From Flavobacterium sp. CECT 9288 (GTDB lineage: Bacteria; Bacteroidota; Bacteroidia; Flavobacteriales; Flavobacteriaceae), in assembly GCF_918731615.1 (NCBI RefSeq), contig NZ_OU957226.1:3473501-3537500 (forward strand): 64,000 nucleotides of DNA. The letters run 5' to 3'. The notes under the pieces are model-generated. The model worked only from the letters and a program-made list of their open reading frames with translations. It was not told the DNA's origin and did no database searches. Position numbers and translations under genes: made by a program. Positions 28,764 through 37,871 of the stretch are shown one piece after another (the stretch's first letter is position 1; each line of letters opens with the position of its first letter).

Positions 28764-29726
28764 ATGAAAAAAATCATCCTTTCAATGTTGCTCTTGGTGG
28801 TGGGTTCAAGCCACGGCCAAGAGTTAAACTTGCCCGTTTTTACGCAATATCTTGCGGATAATCCTTTTGTGGTGTCACCTACTTTTGCTGGTATTGGGGA
28901 TAATTTGAGGATACGTGCCAACGGCTTGACCCAGTGGGTAGGAATTAAAGGTGCTCCAGACAACCAATCTATTTATGCTGATTTTAGAGTAGCCGATCAA
29001 TCAGGTGTGGGAATTTCTGCGTACAATGATAAAAACGGAAACACCATGCAACAAGGGATCAAAGCCTCTTTTGCACACCATATTATTTTAGATTATTATT
29101 CAAAGCAGTACTTGTCTTTTGGTATCTCGTATAATTTAAACACCTTCAAAATAGATGTTGATGCTTTACAGCCTATCAATACTGACCCGACCATTAACAA
29201 CAATAGGTTTGTGGCTAATAACAATTTTGATGTGGGTTTCTTATACCGCAATAAGGATTATTATGTGAGTTTCAATGCCAGTAACATTTTAGACAAAGAT
29301 ATTGATCAATTTAGCGGGGTGGAGCCGAGCTTGGTTAGGAACTACCAAGTTTATTCGGGATATGTATTTAGAAGTAGAACCTATAATAGGTCAGAGTTTG
29401 AACCTTCAGTATACTATCAATATTTTGCTAGTGACAAACGTTCCAGTACTGATATCAACATTAAGTATCGTAAATACGATCGTAATGATGATTACATTTG
29501 GGCAGGAGCTTCATATAGGTTCTTGAATGATCAAGTAGGAAAGCCGCTTAACGTGGGGCCTATGGTTGGATTCAAGAAATCAAGTTTTTACTTTGGGTAT
29601 TCCTACCAAGTAATTCTAAACCGTTTAGGAAGTTTCAACACTGGAACACACGTTGTAACTATAGGTCTTGATTTCCTTCAAGGAGTAAGTAATTGCCCTT
29701 GTACGCAAAACCCAATTATTGACTAA
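28764..29726 (+). CDS. sprF: SprF, PorP/SprF-family outer-membrane protein
   Basis: A 320-residue outer-membrane beta-barrel of the PorP/SprF family. In F. johnsoniae SprF is required for SprB to reach the cell surface. I chose the ATG at 28764 because it starts a clean signal peptide (MKKIILSMLLLVVGSSHGQE); an in-frame ATG at 28734 would add ten charged residues. The family hallmark is seen early in the mature protein: FTQYLADNPFVVSPTFAGIG and then LTQWVGIKGAPDNQSIYADF. Amphipathic strands follow to the end (HVVTIGLDFLQGV). It is the last gene of the spr operon, 39 bases after the sprB stop, and is followed by a strong terminator at 29748-29782. Confidence 0.92.
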   Translation: MKKIILSMLLLVVGSSHGQELNLPVFTQYLADNPFVVSPTFAGIGDNLRIRANGLTQWVGIKGAPDNQSIYADFRVADQSGVGISAYNDKNGNTMQQGIKASFAHHIILDYYSKQYLSFGISYNLNTFKIDVDALQPINTDPTINNNRFVANNNFDVGFLYRNKDYYVSFNASNILDKDIDQFSGVEPSLVRNYQVYSGYVFRSRTYNRSEFEPSVYYQYFASDKRSSTDINIKYRKYDRNDDYIWAGASYRFLNDQVGKPLNVGPMVGFKKSSFYFGYSYQVILNRLGSFNTGTHVVTIGLDFLQGVSNCPCTQNPIID

Positions 29727-29747
29727 ACCTCTTTTTTCAAATAAATT

Positions 29748-29782
29748 AAAAATCCGATTGTCATTCACAATCGGATTTTTTT
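29748..29782 (+). terminator. Intrinsic terminator after sprF
   Basis: The stem AAATCCGATTGT (ending at 29761) pairs with ACAATCGGATTT (from 29767), with loop CATTC and then a run of T to 29782. This is a classical terminator closing the spr operon. Confidence 0.9.
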
Positions 29783-29900
29783 GTGACAAAGCTAACGCTT
29801 GGCGCCAAAGATTCTCGTGCGATTATGTGTTTTTAGAAAACCTTCAAGAATGATAACGATTTCGTTAGTAACTAAAGTATATTTTTTGGTTTTCACCAAT

Positions 29901-29929
29901 TTGTTCCCGTGCTAAAAGTGCTATATTTG
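29901..29929 (+). promoter_or_regulatory. Promoter of pgk
   Basis: TTG at 29901-29903, 18-base spacer, TATATTTG at 29922-29929: a full flavobacterial promoter. The upstream in-frame ATG at 29909 falls inside it, which supports the pgk start at 29966. Confidence 0.8.
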
Positions 29930-29965
29930 TTTCTCCTTGAAAAAACAAACACTAACAACATACAC

Positions 29966-31153
29966 ATGAAAACCGTACACGATTTCGATTTTAAAAATAA
30001 GAAAGCGCTCATTCGAGTAGATTTTAACGTACCGCTAGACGATCATTTCCAAGTAACCGATACCACGCGTATTGAAGCAGCCAAACCTACTATTGATGCT
30101 ATTTTAGCGCAAGGCGGAAGCGTAATATTAATGTCACATTTAGGACGACCAAAAGGTGTAGAAGCTAAATATTCACTACAATACATTGTACAGACTACTT
30201 CGGAAATTCTAGGTGTTCCGGTTCAATTTGCCTCTAATTGTGTGGGTGAAGTGGCTCAAGAGGCTGCACATAACTTGCCAGCAGGAAGCGTATTGATTCT
30301 TGAAAATTTACGCTTTCATCCAGAGGAAGAGGCTGGTGATGTGGCTTTCGCCAAAGAATTAGCCAGTCTTGGAGATATTTATGTGAATGATGCTTTTGGT
30401 ACAGCTCATAGAGCACATGCTTCTACTACTATCATCGCACAGTTTTTTCCAGATCACAAATGTTTTGGATTGTTGCTTGCTAAAGAAATTGAGAGCTTAA
30501 ATAAAGTATTGAAAAATAGTGAAAAACCAGTAACTGCAGTTTTGGGTGGTTCTAAGGTTTCTTCTAAAATCACTGTGATCGAAAATATTTTAGATAAAGT
30601 AGACCACATGATTATAGGTGGTGGAATGACTTTTACATTTGTGAAAGCACTAGGAGGCAAAATAGGGAACTCTATTTGCGAAGATGACAAACAAGACTTA
30701 GCACTAGAAATTTTGCGTTTAGCCAAAGAAAAAGGGGTTCAAATACACCTTCCTGTTGATGTTGTGGCGGCTGATGCGTTTGCCAATGATGCTCAAACGC
30801 AAGTAGTGGATGTAAATAATATCCCAGACGGCTGGCAAGGTCTTGACGCAGGACCAAAATCATTAGCACTTTTCAAAGAAGTGATTATGGAATCTAAAAC
30901 TATTTTATGGAACGGACCTTTGGGAGTTTTTGAATTAGAAAATTTCGCAAATGGAACTATTACATTAGGTAATTACATTGCCGAGGCTACAGCCAAGGGA
31001 GCTTTTTCACTTGTGGGCGGTGGTGACTCTGTAGCTGCAGTAAAACAATTTGGTCTAGAAGACAAAGTAAGTTATGTATCAACAGGTGGCGGAGCCATGC
31101 TAGAAATGCTTGAAGGTAGAGTACTTCCAGGTATTGCAGCTATCTTGGAATAA
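29966..31153 (+). CDS. pgk: Phosphoglycerate kinase
   Basis: Glycolytic enzyme that transfers phosphate from 1,3-bisphosphoglycerate to ADP. From the ATG at 29966 the protein has 395 residues, the usual length, and begins [20 protein letters not shown] with the PGK signature R-V-D-F-N-V-P. Other family segments are [54 protein letters not shown] and the C-terminal [13 protein letters not shown] nucleotide-binding loop. The longer frame from 29909 would start inside the promoter and is rejected. It is monocistronic, with its own promoter and a 684-base repeat-rich gap after it. Confidence 0.97.
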   Translation: MKTVHDFDFKNKKALIRVDFNVPLDDHFQVTDTTRIEAAKPTIDAILAQGGSVILMSHLGRPKGVEAKYSLQYIVQTTSEILGVPVQFASNCVGEVAQEAAHNLPAGSVLILENLRFHPEEEAGDVAFAKELASLGDIYVNDAFGTAHRAHASTTIIAQFFPDHKCFGLLLAKEIESLNKVLKNSEKPVTAVLGGSKVSSKITVIENILDKVDHMIIGGGMTFTFVKALGGKIGNSICEDDKQDLALEILRLAKEKGVQIHLPVDVVAADAFANDAQTQVVDVNNIPDGWQGLDAGPKSLALFKEVIMESKTILWNGPLGVFELENFANGTITLGNYIAEATAKGAFSLVGGGDSVAAVKQFGLEDKVSYVSTGGGAMLEMLEGRVLPGIAAILE

Positions 31154-31195
31154 TTTTTAAAAAGCAGTCATTTGCATAAATAAAGAATTTGTATC

Positions 31196-31272
31196 TGTAC
31201 AGTTCACAGTGTTCAGTTTTCAGTTCTCAGTATTCGGTTCACAGTTCACAGTTTACAGTATTCAGTTTACAC
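31196..31272. repeat. Degenerate 7-bp tandem array (TTCACAG type)
   Basis: Eleven consecutive heptamers such as TGTACAG, TTCACAG, TGTTCAG, TTTTCAG, TTCTCAG, TTTACAG and TATTCAG. Most units end in CAG, while the first three or four bases vary. Confidence 0.85.
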
Positions 31273-31281
31273 TTAGTTTTC

Positions 31282-31311
31282 AATTGCCGTTGGTTTTAAC
31301 CAATGGCAATT
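31282..31311. repeat. Palindromic intergenic element
   Basis: AATTGCCGTTGGTT (31282-31295) pairs with AACCAATGGCAATT (31298-31311), one G-U pair, two-base loop. From memory, similar CCGTTGGTT/AACCAACGG elements are scattered in flavobacterial genomes. I could not check copy number here. Confidence 0.6.
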
Positions 31312-31479
31312 TAAGTTTTAGGGCTTTTGGCTTTAGCCAAATTGTACCATTTGTTGCTGATTTGAAGTTGTTTATCAAGACAAAAGAAAAGAATAAACCC
31401 AAAAGCGAAATCGTCTGCTACAATGAAGATTATGTAGAGATACTTCGTTCCTCAGCATGACAGACCGGAGACTTTATGG

Positions 31480-31570
31480 TTTACGGTTTACATTTCACAT
31501 TTCACAATTCACAATTCACAATTCACAATTCACAATTCACATTTCACATTTCACAATTCACATTTCATAC
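31480..31570. repeat. 7-bp tandem array (TTCACAA / TTCACAT type)
   Basis: About a dozen heptamers. Five consecutive TTCACAA units lie at 31501-31535, flanked by TTCACAT and TTTACAT units. The same period and related units occur at 31196-31272. Confidence 0.9.
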
Positions 31571-31779
31571 AACTTTATAGAAAAGCGCTTTCGGATTGTT
31601 CTAGTAATCAGTGTAAATCTTTTAAATCTGTGGTTAAATATTGTATAAGTATTAATTAAGAGTTGTCATTAAAACTTAATATCGCTACTTATTTTCTTAA
31701 ATCGATAGATATTCCTTATAAATGTATCAATTATTGCATTTTTAACACTTTTTAAAGACGTTTTTTAGAAAAAACCCGT

Positions 31780-31787
31780 TAAGTTTG
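31780..31787 (+). promoter_or_regulatory. -7 promoter element of the LysM transglycosylase gene
   Basis: TAAGTTTG matches TAnnTTTG and lies 50 bases before the ATG at 31838. No TTG is seen at a proper distance. Confidence 0.45.
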
Positions 31788-31837
31788 TAAATCAAGCTTT
31801 GTAATCATTTGAAATATAGGTCTTTGATCGTAAAAAT

Positions 31838-33850
31838 ATGAATATAAAAAATACCACTGTTGCACTATTACTTTTGTTTTCGGCTAATTTGTTTGCACAA
31901 GATGCAAATAATACCCAATCCATTTTAAAAATAGTACCTAAAATTTCGTATCTCGATTCTATCAAGAAAACTTTTGTAAACGATAAAGTTGCCGCACGCG
32001 TTGACAGTTTGTGGATGAAGGAACTTACTGATCTGGATTTATTTTCTTCATTCTCTGAAGAAATAAAAAATACCAATCTTGATGTAGCAATTGATTATGA
32101 GTTGCCTACAGATTTACTCAAGCAAAGATTGGCTGCCATGGATGCAAAGTCACCTTTTAATATTGAGTACAATCCAGGATTAGAAAACTTAATCAAATCT
32201 TTTTTGAAAAACAGAAAAAAATCTTTTGAACGCCTTATGGCAGTTTCTGAATATTATTTTCCGTTAATGGAGGAAGCATTAGCAAAGCAAAATGTCCCTC
32301 TCGAAATTAAATATCTAGCAGTGGTTGAGTCGGCATTAAATCCTAAAGCAGTTTCCCGAATGGGCGCTACTGGATTGTGGCAGTTCATGTACCAAACTGG
32401 AAAACAATACGGTCTTAAAATAGATTCTTATGTAGATGAAAGAAGTGATCCACTGAAATCTAGCGAAGCTGCGACGCAATATATGACCAATATGTACAAG
32501 ATATTTGGAGATTGGGATTTGGTTTTAGCAGCCTACAACTCTGGACCTGGTAACGTTGCCAAAGCCATCAGACGTTCTGGAGGACAACAAAATTATTGGA
32601 ATATTCGAAAAAATTTACCCCGTGAAACACAAGGTTATGTACCTGCTTTTTTAGCAACCATGTATATTTATGAATACCACAAAGAACATGGTATTGTTCC
32701 TAATAGAGCCAAAGTAAAACACTTTGCTACAGATACGGTGATGATCAAGCGTCAAATGAATTTCAGACAAATATCGGACTTACTTGATGTGCCGGTAGCA
32801 CAATTACAGCTTTTAAATCCCTCTTACAAACTAAACGTGGTGCCTTTTTATCACGATCAAACACATTTTTTAAGATTACCACAAGAAAAAGTTGCCGTTT
32901 TTGCCTCAAACGAAGACAAAATATATGCCTACGCACAATACGAAAAAGACAAAAGTGAAAAACCTTTTATGTTAGTAAAAACAACTGTTGTTAAAGACAG
33001 TCTTAGAACTAACACTGAAAGTCTGGCCGCAACCAAAAGTGTGTACTACAAAGTTAGAAAAGGTGATAATATTGCTAGTGTAGCTCTAAAATATGGGGTA
33101 ACTATTGCCGAAATAAAAAAATGGAATCACATCAAGGGCAACAATATTGCATACGGACGAAGTTTGAAAATCAATACTGATCCTTCTACAGTAAAGGAAT
33201 TAAAGTCTGAACCTAAAAATACAGTTTATAAAAACACAGCGCTGGCAGATGCTAAAGTAAATAAAGAGGAAAAGGCTGTTGATGCGTCAAACACCGCTTC
33301 AAGTTATGTAATTCAAAAAGGAGATAACTTGGGAAGTATTGCAAAGAAACACAATTTGACAGTTACTGAGATTCAAAAGTTAAATGGCTTAACTACGGCT
33401 TCTGTACAAGCGGGATTGGTTTTGCAATTAAGTCCAAAAGAAACGGATGCTAAACCAGATGCGGCAACAAGTCCGTTGCGCAAAGATGTCGAGTATGTTG
33501 TTTTAAAAGGAGATAATTTAGGTACAATTGCGACTAAATTTGGCGCCACTGTTCCCGAATTAAAATCGTGGAATAATCTATCTGATAATACGATTACTAT
33601 AGGAAAATCTCTTATTGTTGCTAAGGATGAAATAGCAATCAATACTGATAAAGCTACTGTAGATACTTTTAAAACAAAGAAAAATACATCTGCTGCGAAA
33701 ACTGCTTCAGAATATTTTGTAAAAAAAGGAGATTCCTTATTTAGTATTTCTAAAAAATATCCGGGTGTAACCATCAATGATTTGAAAAAGTGGAACGGTA
33801 TTAGTGGTGAAGATATCAAACCAGGTATGAAGTTAAAAATAAACGGATAA
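31838..33850 (+). CDS. MltD-like lytic transglycosylase with four LysM domains
   Basis: A 670-residue exported murein hydrolase that cleaves peptidoglycan glycan strands. There is a signal peptide (MNIKNTTVALLLLFSANLFAQ). The SLT catalytic domain covers residues ~150-265 with the catalytic Glu164 in VVESALNP, then GATGLWQFM and the AAYNSGPGNV motif, as in MltD. Four LysM peptidoglycan-binding modules follow at ~402-445, 488-531, 551-594 and 625-670, each starting with a K-G-D-N/S signature (for example VRKGDNIASVALKYG). Low-complexity linkers separate them. It is preceded by a -7 element at 31780-31787 and followed by a lipoprotein gene with its own -7 element. Confidence 0.93.
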   Translation: MNIKNTTVALLLLFSANLFAQDANNTQSILKIVPKISYLDSIKKTFVNDKVAARVDSLWMKELTDLDLFSSFSEEIKNTNLDVAIDYELPTDLLKQRLAAMDAKSPFNIEYNPGLENLIKSFLKNRKKSFERLMAVSEYYFPLMEEALAKQNVPLEIKYLAVVESALNPKAVSRMGATGLWQFMYQTGKQYGLKIDSYVDERSDPLKSSEAATQYMTNMYKIFGDWDLVLAAYNSGPGNVAKAIRRSGGQQNYWNIRKNLPRETQGYVPAFLATMYIYEYHKEHGIVPNRAKVKHFATDTVMIKRQMNFRQISDLLDVPVAQLQLLNPSYKLNVVPFYHDQTHFLRLPQEKVAVFASNEDKIYAYAQYEKDKSEKPFMLVKTTVVKDSLRTNTESLAATKSVYYKVRKGDNIASVALKYGVTIAEIKKWNHIKGNNIAYGRSLKINTDPSTVKELKSEPKNTVYKNTALADAKVNKEEKAVDASNTASSYVIQKGDNLGSIAKKHNLTVTEIQKLNGLTTASVQAGLVLQLSPKETDAKPDAATSPLRKDVEYVVLKGDNLGTIATKFGATVPELKSWNNLSDNTITIGKSLIVAKDEIAINTDKATVDTFKTKKNTSAAKTASEYFVKKGDSLFSISKKYPGVTINDLKKWNGISGEDIKPGMKLKING

Positions 33851-33865
33851 TACGGCTTTGTTCTT

Positions 33866-33873
33866 TATATTTG
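33866..33873 (+). promoter_or_regulatory. -7 promoter element of the DUF4837 lipoprotein gene
   Basis: TATATTTG, exact match to TAnnTTTG, 24 bases before the ATG at 33898. The alternative start at 33871 lies inside it and is therefore unlikely. Confidence 0.5.
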
Positions 33874-33897
33874 GGTTTTACTAAACAACACCCAGCA

Positions 33898-34881
33898 ATG
33901 CATCGATTTTATTGTTTCTTCATTTTTGCGTCACTTTCTTTGTTTTCTTGTCAAAAGGATAACAGCTCGTTGCCGCGCATTACTACAGGTAAAATCAACA
34001 CCATATCGGTTATTATTGAAGATCAGTTGTGGAATGGTGAGATAGGAGATAGCATCAGGAATAAATTTGCTGCGCCAGTAATAGGCTTGCCTCAAGAAGA
34101 ACCTCTTTTTAACATCAATCAATATCCTGTGAAACTTTTAGAGGGTTTCATGACCGACACCCGCGCTATTATTGTTGTTAAAAAAACGGAAGAGAATAAA
34201 TTTGAAATCAAGAAGAATCAATATGCGAGTCCGCAAAATGTTTTTCATATTTCAGGAAGAACAGTAAGTGATATTGTGACAATCATGGAGCAAAATGCAC
34301 CCCAAATGATCTCCATGATTAAGAATGCTGAAATTGCGGCTAGCCAAAAAATAAACAAACAATCTTTACTGGATCCTAAAATTATTGAGAACAAGTTTCA
34401 TACAGCCATTCAAGTTCCTACGGGTTATGTGTATGTCTTGCAAAAAAGAAATTTCTTGTGGCTCAAAAAAGAATTTATAGGCGGAAACACTAGTCTCTTG
34501 CTCTACCAAGTTCCTCTTGATAAATATAGAACCGATAAAAACTGGAGTGCAAAGGTAATTCAACTGCGCGATTCTATAGGCAATTTGTACATCAGAGGAA
34601 AAGAACCCCATACCAACATGATTACAGAGGAGGCGTATTCTCCTTATTTTTCTAAGACAAAACTCAATAAATACACTGCTTATGAAACTAAGGGAACTTG
34701 GCAATTGAACAATGACTTCATGTCGGGTCCTTTTATCAATTATGCAATACTAGACACTACATACAACCGATTGCTAGTTCTAGAAGGTTTTTGTTATGCG
34801 CCTTCAAAGGATAAAAGGGATTTAATGCACGAATTAGAATCCATTATAAAATCGGCACAGATTATCAAAAAAGAGCCTTAA
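33898..34881 (+). CDS. DUF4837-type lipoprotein
   Basis: A 327-residue predicted lipoprotein of unknown function. From the ATG at 33898 it begins MHRFYCFFIFASLSLFSC, a lipoprotein signal with the lipobox cysteine followed by QKDNSS. The mature part includes IIEDQLWNGEIGDSIRNKFA, PLFNINQYP and LWLKKEFIGGNTSLLLYQVPL, which match my memory of the Bacteroidetes DUF4837 family. It would sit in the outer or inner membrane facing the periplasm. It follows the lytic transglycosylase by 47 bases and precedes a GNAT gene by 29. No enzymatic motif is evident. Confidence 0.8.
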   Translation: MHRFYCFFIFASLSLFSCQKDNSSLPRITTGKINTISVIIEDQLWNGEIGDSIRNKFAAPVIGLPQEEPLFNINQYPVKLLEGFMTDTRAIIVVKKTEENKFEIKKNQYASPQNVFHISGRTVSDIVTIMEQNAPQMISMIKNAEIAASQKINKQSLLDPKIIENKFHTAIQVPTGYVYVLQKRNFLWLKKEFIGGNTSLLLYQVPLDKYRTDKNWSAKVIQLRDSIGNLYIRGKEPHTNMITEEAYSPYFSKTKLNKYTAYETKGTWQLNNDFMSGPFINYAILDTTYNRLLVLEGFCYAPSKDKRDLMHELESIIKSAQIIKKEP

Positions 34882-34910
34882 ATTGCTTTAATTTGTATAA
34901 AAAACGGCAC

Positions 34911-35357
34911 ATGACACTACAATGGGAAATAAAAGCTTTTGAAGCACTTACAGTTTTTGAGTTATATGATATTTTAAAGTTACGAAGCGAGATCTTTGTA
35001 GTTGAGCAAAACTGTGTGTACCTAGACTTGGACGATAAAGATAAAGTAGCCTTACACCTTATGGGCGTTTATGACGGAAAAATAGTGGCGCATTCTAGAT
35101 TGTTTCAACCCGGAATAAGTTTTGATTTTGCTTCAATAGGTAGAGTTACTGTTGATGCTAATTACCGTGATCGCAAATGGGGACATGACCTTATGCGCGA
35201 GTCTATTGCGGGCATAGCGAAACATTTTGGCGAAAGCCAAATCACAATAGGAGCCCAGTTGTACCTAAAAAAGTTTTACGAAAGCCACGGTTTTGTACAA
35301 ACCAGTGAGATGTATCTTGAAGATGATATCCCACACATAGAAATGCAAAAACAGTAA
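34911..35357 (+). CDS. GNAT-family acetyltransferase (ElaA-like)
   Basis: A 148-residue GCN5-related N-acetyltransferase. I chose the ATG at 34911 (MTLQWEIKAFEALTVFELYD), the usual ElaA start; the in-frame ATG at 34893 adds MYKKRH. ElaA-type features are LRSEIFVVEQNCVYLDLDDKD near the N-terminus and SIGRVTVDANYRDRKWGHDL, containing the acetyl-CoA loop (R-D-R-K-W-G-H-D-L here). The end is GAQLYLKKFYESHGFVQTSE. The acceptor substrate is unknown. It converges with the CtpA-type protease gene with a single base between the two stop codons. Confidence 0.88.
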   Translation: MTLQWEIKAFEALTVFELYDILKLRSEIFVVEQNCVYLDLDDKDKVALHLMGVYDGKIVAHSRLFQPGISFDFASIGRVTVDANYRDRKWGHDLMRESIAGIAKHFGESQITIGAQLYLKKFYESHGFVQTSEMYLEDDIPHIEMQKQ

Positions 35358-35358
35358 G

Positions 35359-36996
35359 TTACATTTTTAAGATAGCTTTGTAGGCAGCGGCATCGTTTAA
35401 AAGTGTCGTTGCTTTCTTGATTTCGATGTTGTTTTTGGTGTAATATTGGTACAAACCTTCTTGGTATTGAAAACGTTTGATAATTTCATCAACCATTAAG
35501 CCCTTGATTTCTTTTTGATGTTTGTCTAGCAATGCATTTTCAGATTTTTGCAAGGCGGTCAATAATTGCTGGTACTCTACTTGAATGGATTCGTCTAGCT
35601 TTTCTTTTTTGGCTACAGCCAAAGTATTTTTCAAAGCCAATTCAGTTTCTGTGTCAAAGGAGAATTTTTGAGCTTTTAAATAATTTTTAAAGTCGGTATA
35701 ATCAGCATCACTAATCACTGGAATTTGATTTCCAAGTGTTGGGTTTTTGTAATAGTAACTGGTAACGTAGTTAAAGATTCCATCGTTTCTTAACAACGCA
35801 TTAGTGATTGGACTGGATTTCGTTTCGTCAAGGGCAATATCTGGTTGAATACCTCCGCCGTCATACACAGTTCTACCTTTTCGGGTTTTAAAAGCGTTAA
35901 AGTTCTTCTCTTCGGTCTTTAAAGCCATTCCGTTTTTGTCTTTTTTAGAATAATCCAATGCCTGAATGCATCGTCCCGAAGGAGTATAGTAGCGCGAAAT
36001 GGTCACTTTGAGTTGGGTACCATAAGTTAAATCAACAGGACGCTGTACTAGTCCTTTTCCAAAACTACGACTTCCTACCACTACCGCTCGATCTAGATCC
36101 TGTAACGCACCTGCAACAATTTCTGAAGCTGAGGCACTACGGCCATTTACCAAAACGATTAATGGAATGTCTAAGTCTACAGGCTCTCTAGTGGTTTTAT
36201 AAGTGGTATTGTGTTTGTCAATTTTAGACTTTGTGGTGACAATAGTTTCGTTTTTGGCTACAAATAAATTGCAAATATTTACAGCTTCATTCAGTAACCC
36301 GCCAGGATTGTCTCTTACATCCAGAATAATGCGTTCAGCACCTTCTTTTTTGAGTTGTTCTAGTGCTTCTTTGGTTTCAAAAGAGGCTTTTTTGTTAAAA
36401 TGAGACAAGACAATGTAACCCGTTTTATCATCTATTTTTGCAAAAAACGGTACCGATTTAATTTCTACTTCATCCAATATAATTTGTGTGGTATTCGGCT
36501 TGCCTTGTCTTAGATATTTTACTGTAATTTTGGTGTTTTTAGAACCCTTGAGTAATTGTGAAGCATCATCCTTGAAATCTGATAAAAGCACATCACCTAT
36601 TTGAATGATCTCATCACCGGCTTTTAAACCGGCTTTGTCAGCAGGGAAATTTTTATACGGTTCTTTTATTATTAATTTGTCTTCTTTGCGGGTAAGTATG
36701 GCACCTATGCCTGTATATTCACCTGTATTGTTGATTTTAAACTTCACAACATCCTGCTCGTTAAAATAGACCGTGTACGGATCTAAATTAGCCAGCATGG
36801 CCTTAATGGCTTTGTCCATTAACTCGCCTGGATTAGTCTCATCTACATAATTGCGGTTCAATTCTTTGAAAAGCGTGGTGAAGATTTCGATTTGTTTGGC
36901 AATTTCGAAGAAATCATCTTTGAAACTGCTTCCAATGAATAAAAATGCCGAAGCAACAACAGGTAATATGAATTTTTTTTTGAGGAAAGAATACAT
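35359..36996 (-). CDS. C-terminal processing protease, S41 family (CtpA/Tsp)
   Basis: A 545-residue exported serine protease that trims or degrades periplasmic proteins from the C-terminus. The N-terminus (MYSFLKKKFILPVVASAFLFIGS) is a signal peptide or anchor. A PDZ domain lies at ~95-175 (GIGAILTRKEDKLIIKEPY; GLKAGDEIIQIGD). The S41 catalytic domain has the Ser-Lys dyad: Ser289 in RSASASEIV and Lys314 in SFGKGLVQ. The 25-residue spacing is the same as in E. coli Tsp. A C-terminal helical region (to 545) follows. It starts five bases after the DUF4349 lipoprotein stop, so the two form an operon. Confidence 0.94.
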   Translation of the reverse strand: MYSFLKKKFILPVVASAFLFIGSSFKDDFFEIAKQIEIFTTLFKELNRNYVDETNPGELMDKAIKAMLANLDPYTVYFNEQDVVKFKINNTGEYTGIGAILTRKEDKLIIKEPYKNFPADKAGLKAGDEIIQIGDVLLSDFKDDASQLLKGSKNTKITVKYLRQGKPNTTQIILDEVEIKSVPFFAKIDDKTGYIVLSHFNKKASFETKEALEQLKKEGAERIILDVRDNPGGLLNEAVNICNLFVAKNETIVTTKSKIDKHNTTYKTTREPVDLDIPLIVLVNGRSASASEIVAGALQDLDRAVVVGSRSFGKGLVQRPVDLTYGTQLKVTISRYYTPSGRCIQALDYSKKDKNGMALKTEEKNFNAFKTRKGRTVYDGGGIQPDIALDETKSSPITNALLRNDGIFNYVTSYYYKNPTLGNQIPVISDADYTDFKNYLKAQKFSFDTETELALKNTLAVAKKEKLDESIQVEYQQLLTALQKSENALLDKHQKEIKGLMVDEIIKRFQYQEGLYQYYTKNNIEIKKATTLLNDAAAYKAILKM

Positions 36997-37001
36997 GTTT
37001 T

Positions 37002-37829
37002 TTATATTTTTTTTGACTTAAATCGTTTTCTAATAAAGTAACCTAAAGCAATCATAATGAGGATAAATGGCCAAATGCTGAGTAAATTGATAAACAAACT
37101 CGAAAGACTATTGAACCCTGATTTGATGGCGGTCCAAATTTTTGTTCCATATGATTCGGTAGCGCCACTAGCCTCTGCAACAGATTTATAAAATTCTATG
37201 GTTATGGTGCTGTAGGAAACTTGGTTTTGCATGTAGTTCAATTGCCCTTCTTTGGCTTCAATTTCTTCTCGAATAGCCGAAAGTTGTTTTTCAATTTCTA
37301 GCATTTCGGTAACCTTGTTTGCTTTTTTCAAAAGTTCTAGATACCGGTTTTCCAATACTTTCTTTGCTTTTAAGCGGGCATCAAGATCTATAAATTCAGC
37401 AGTGACATCCTGTGAAGTTATTTCTTTAGTGTCAAAATACGCAACTCCTTTTGAAATCGAAGCTATAAAAACATCAAAGTTTTGGCTTGGTACACGAAGG
37501 GTTAGATTTCTAAAAACCGACTCGTAATCTTTACCTTCGCTATCGTTTTGGATCGTTGCTTTACTATTTTTTACTGCATTTTGTATTTGGGTATATGTAG
37601 CTTCTAAATCATTGGTTTCAAAACGAAGGTTACCTGTTTTGATGATTTTTTGTTCTGTTTTTTCTTTTTCAGGCGAGTCCATTTTATCAGCATTGTAGTT
37701 GCCATTTTGTCCAGATTCTCTTTTTGCAGGAAGTTTAATAGCTGTGATTTTCATATCTAATTCAGCTTCTTCTTTTTTACAACTCCCCAAACACAAGAGT
37801 ACAAGAATAAATAAGAGTATTGACTTCAT
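37002..37829 (-). CDS. DUF4349-type lipoprotein with C-terminal membrane helix
   Basis: A 275-residue protein with a lipoprotein signal (MKSILLFILVLLCLGSC, lipobox Cys17). A segment typical of DUF4349 follows: KIIKTGNLRFETNDLEATY, then LTLRVPSQNFDVFIASIS and a coiled-coil (residues ~150-205, ARLKAKKVLENRYLELLKKA; QLSAIREEIEAKEGQLNYM). A strong hydrophobic helix lies near the end (IWPFILIMIALGYFI) with a basic tail. Function unknown. It is directly upstream of the protease gene (five bases) and after rnpA on the same strand, 42 bases away. Confidence 0.85.
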   Translation of the reverse strand: MKSILLFILVLLCLGSCKKEEAELDMKITAIKLPAKRESGQNGNYNADKMDSPEKEKTEQKIIKTGNLRFETNDLEATYTQIQNAVKNSKATIQNDSEGKDYESVFRNLTLRVPSQNFDVFIASISKGVAYFDTKEITSQDVTAEFIDLDARLKAKKVLENRYLELLKKANKVTEMLEIEKQLSAIREEIEAKEGQLNYMQNQVSYSTITIEFYKSVAEASGATESYGTKIWTAIKSGFNSLSSLFINLLSIWPFILIMIALGYFIRKRFKSKKI

Positions 37830-37871
37830 AAATAGGTTGTTTTAATGCTAAAAATACAAAAAATAGAATTG

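Larger units (their letters stand above)
31154..31837. repeat. Repeat-rich intergenic region between pgk and the lytic transglycosylase
   Basis: No gene is credible here. In order the region holds a heptamer array of TTCACAG type (31196-31272), a 14-bp hairpin (31282-31311), a second hairpin with TTTGGC/GCCAAA arms (around 31327-31343), the motif GAGATACTTCGTTCCTCAGC (from 31437), a heptamer array of TTCACAA/TTCACAT type (about 31480-31570), and an 18-base segment (31611-31628) that recurs at 57202-57219. The two short open frames over it are low-complexity and are not reported as genes. Confidence 0.8.

Noticed and set aside
31480..31570. Heptamer array considered as a CRISPR remnant or telomere-like repeat
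   Set aside because: There are no spacers between units, and the array is short and degenerate in a circular-type genome context.
31209..31648. Two short plus-strand open frames between pgk and the lytic transglycosylase
   Set aside because: They translate the heptamer arrays (repeating FQFSVFGSQF and FHISQFTIHN patterns) and other repeats, with no family match or promoter.
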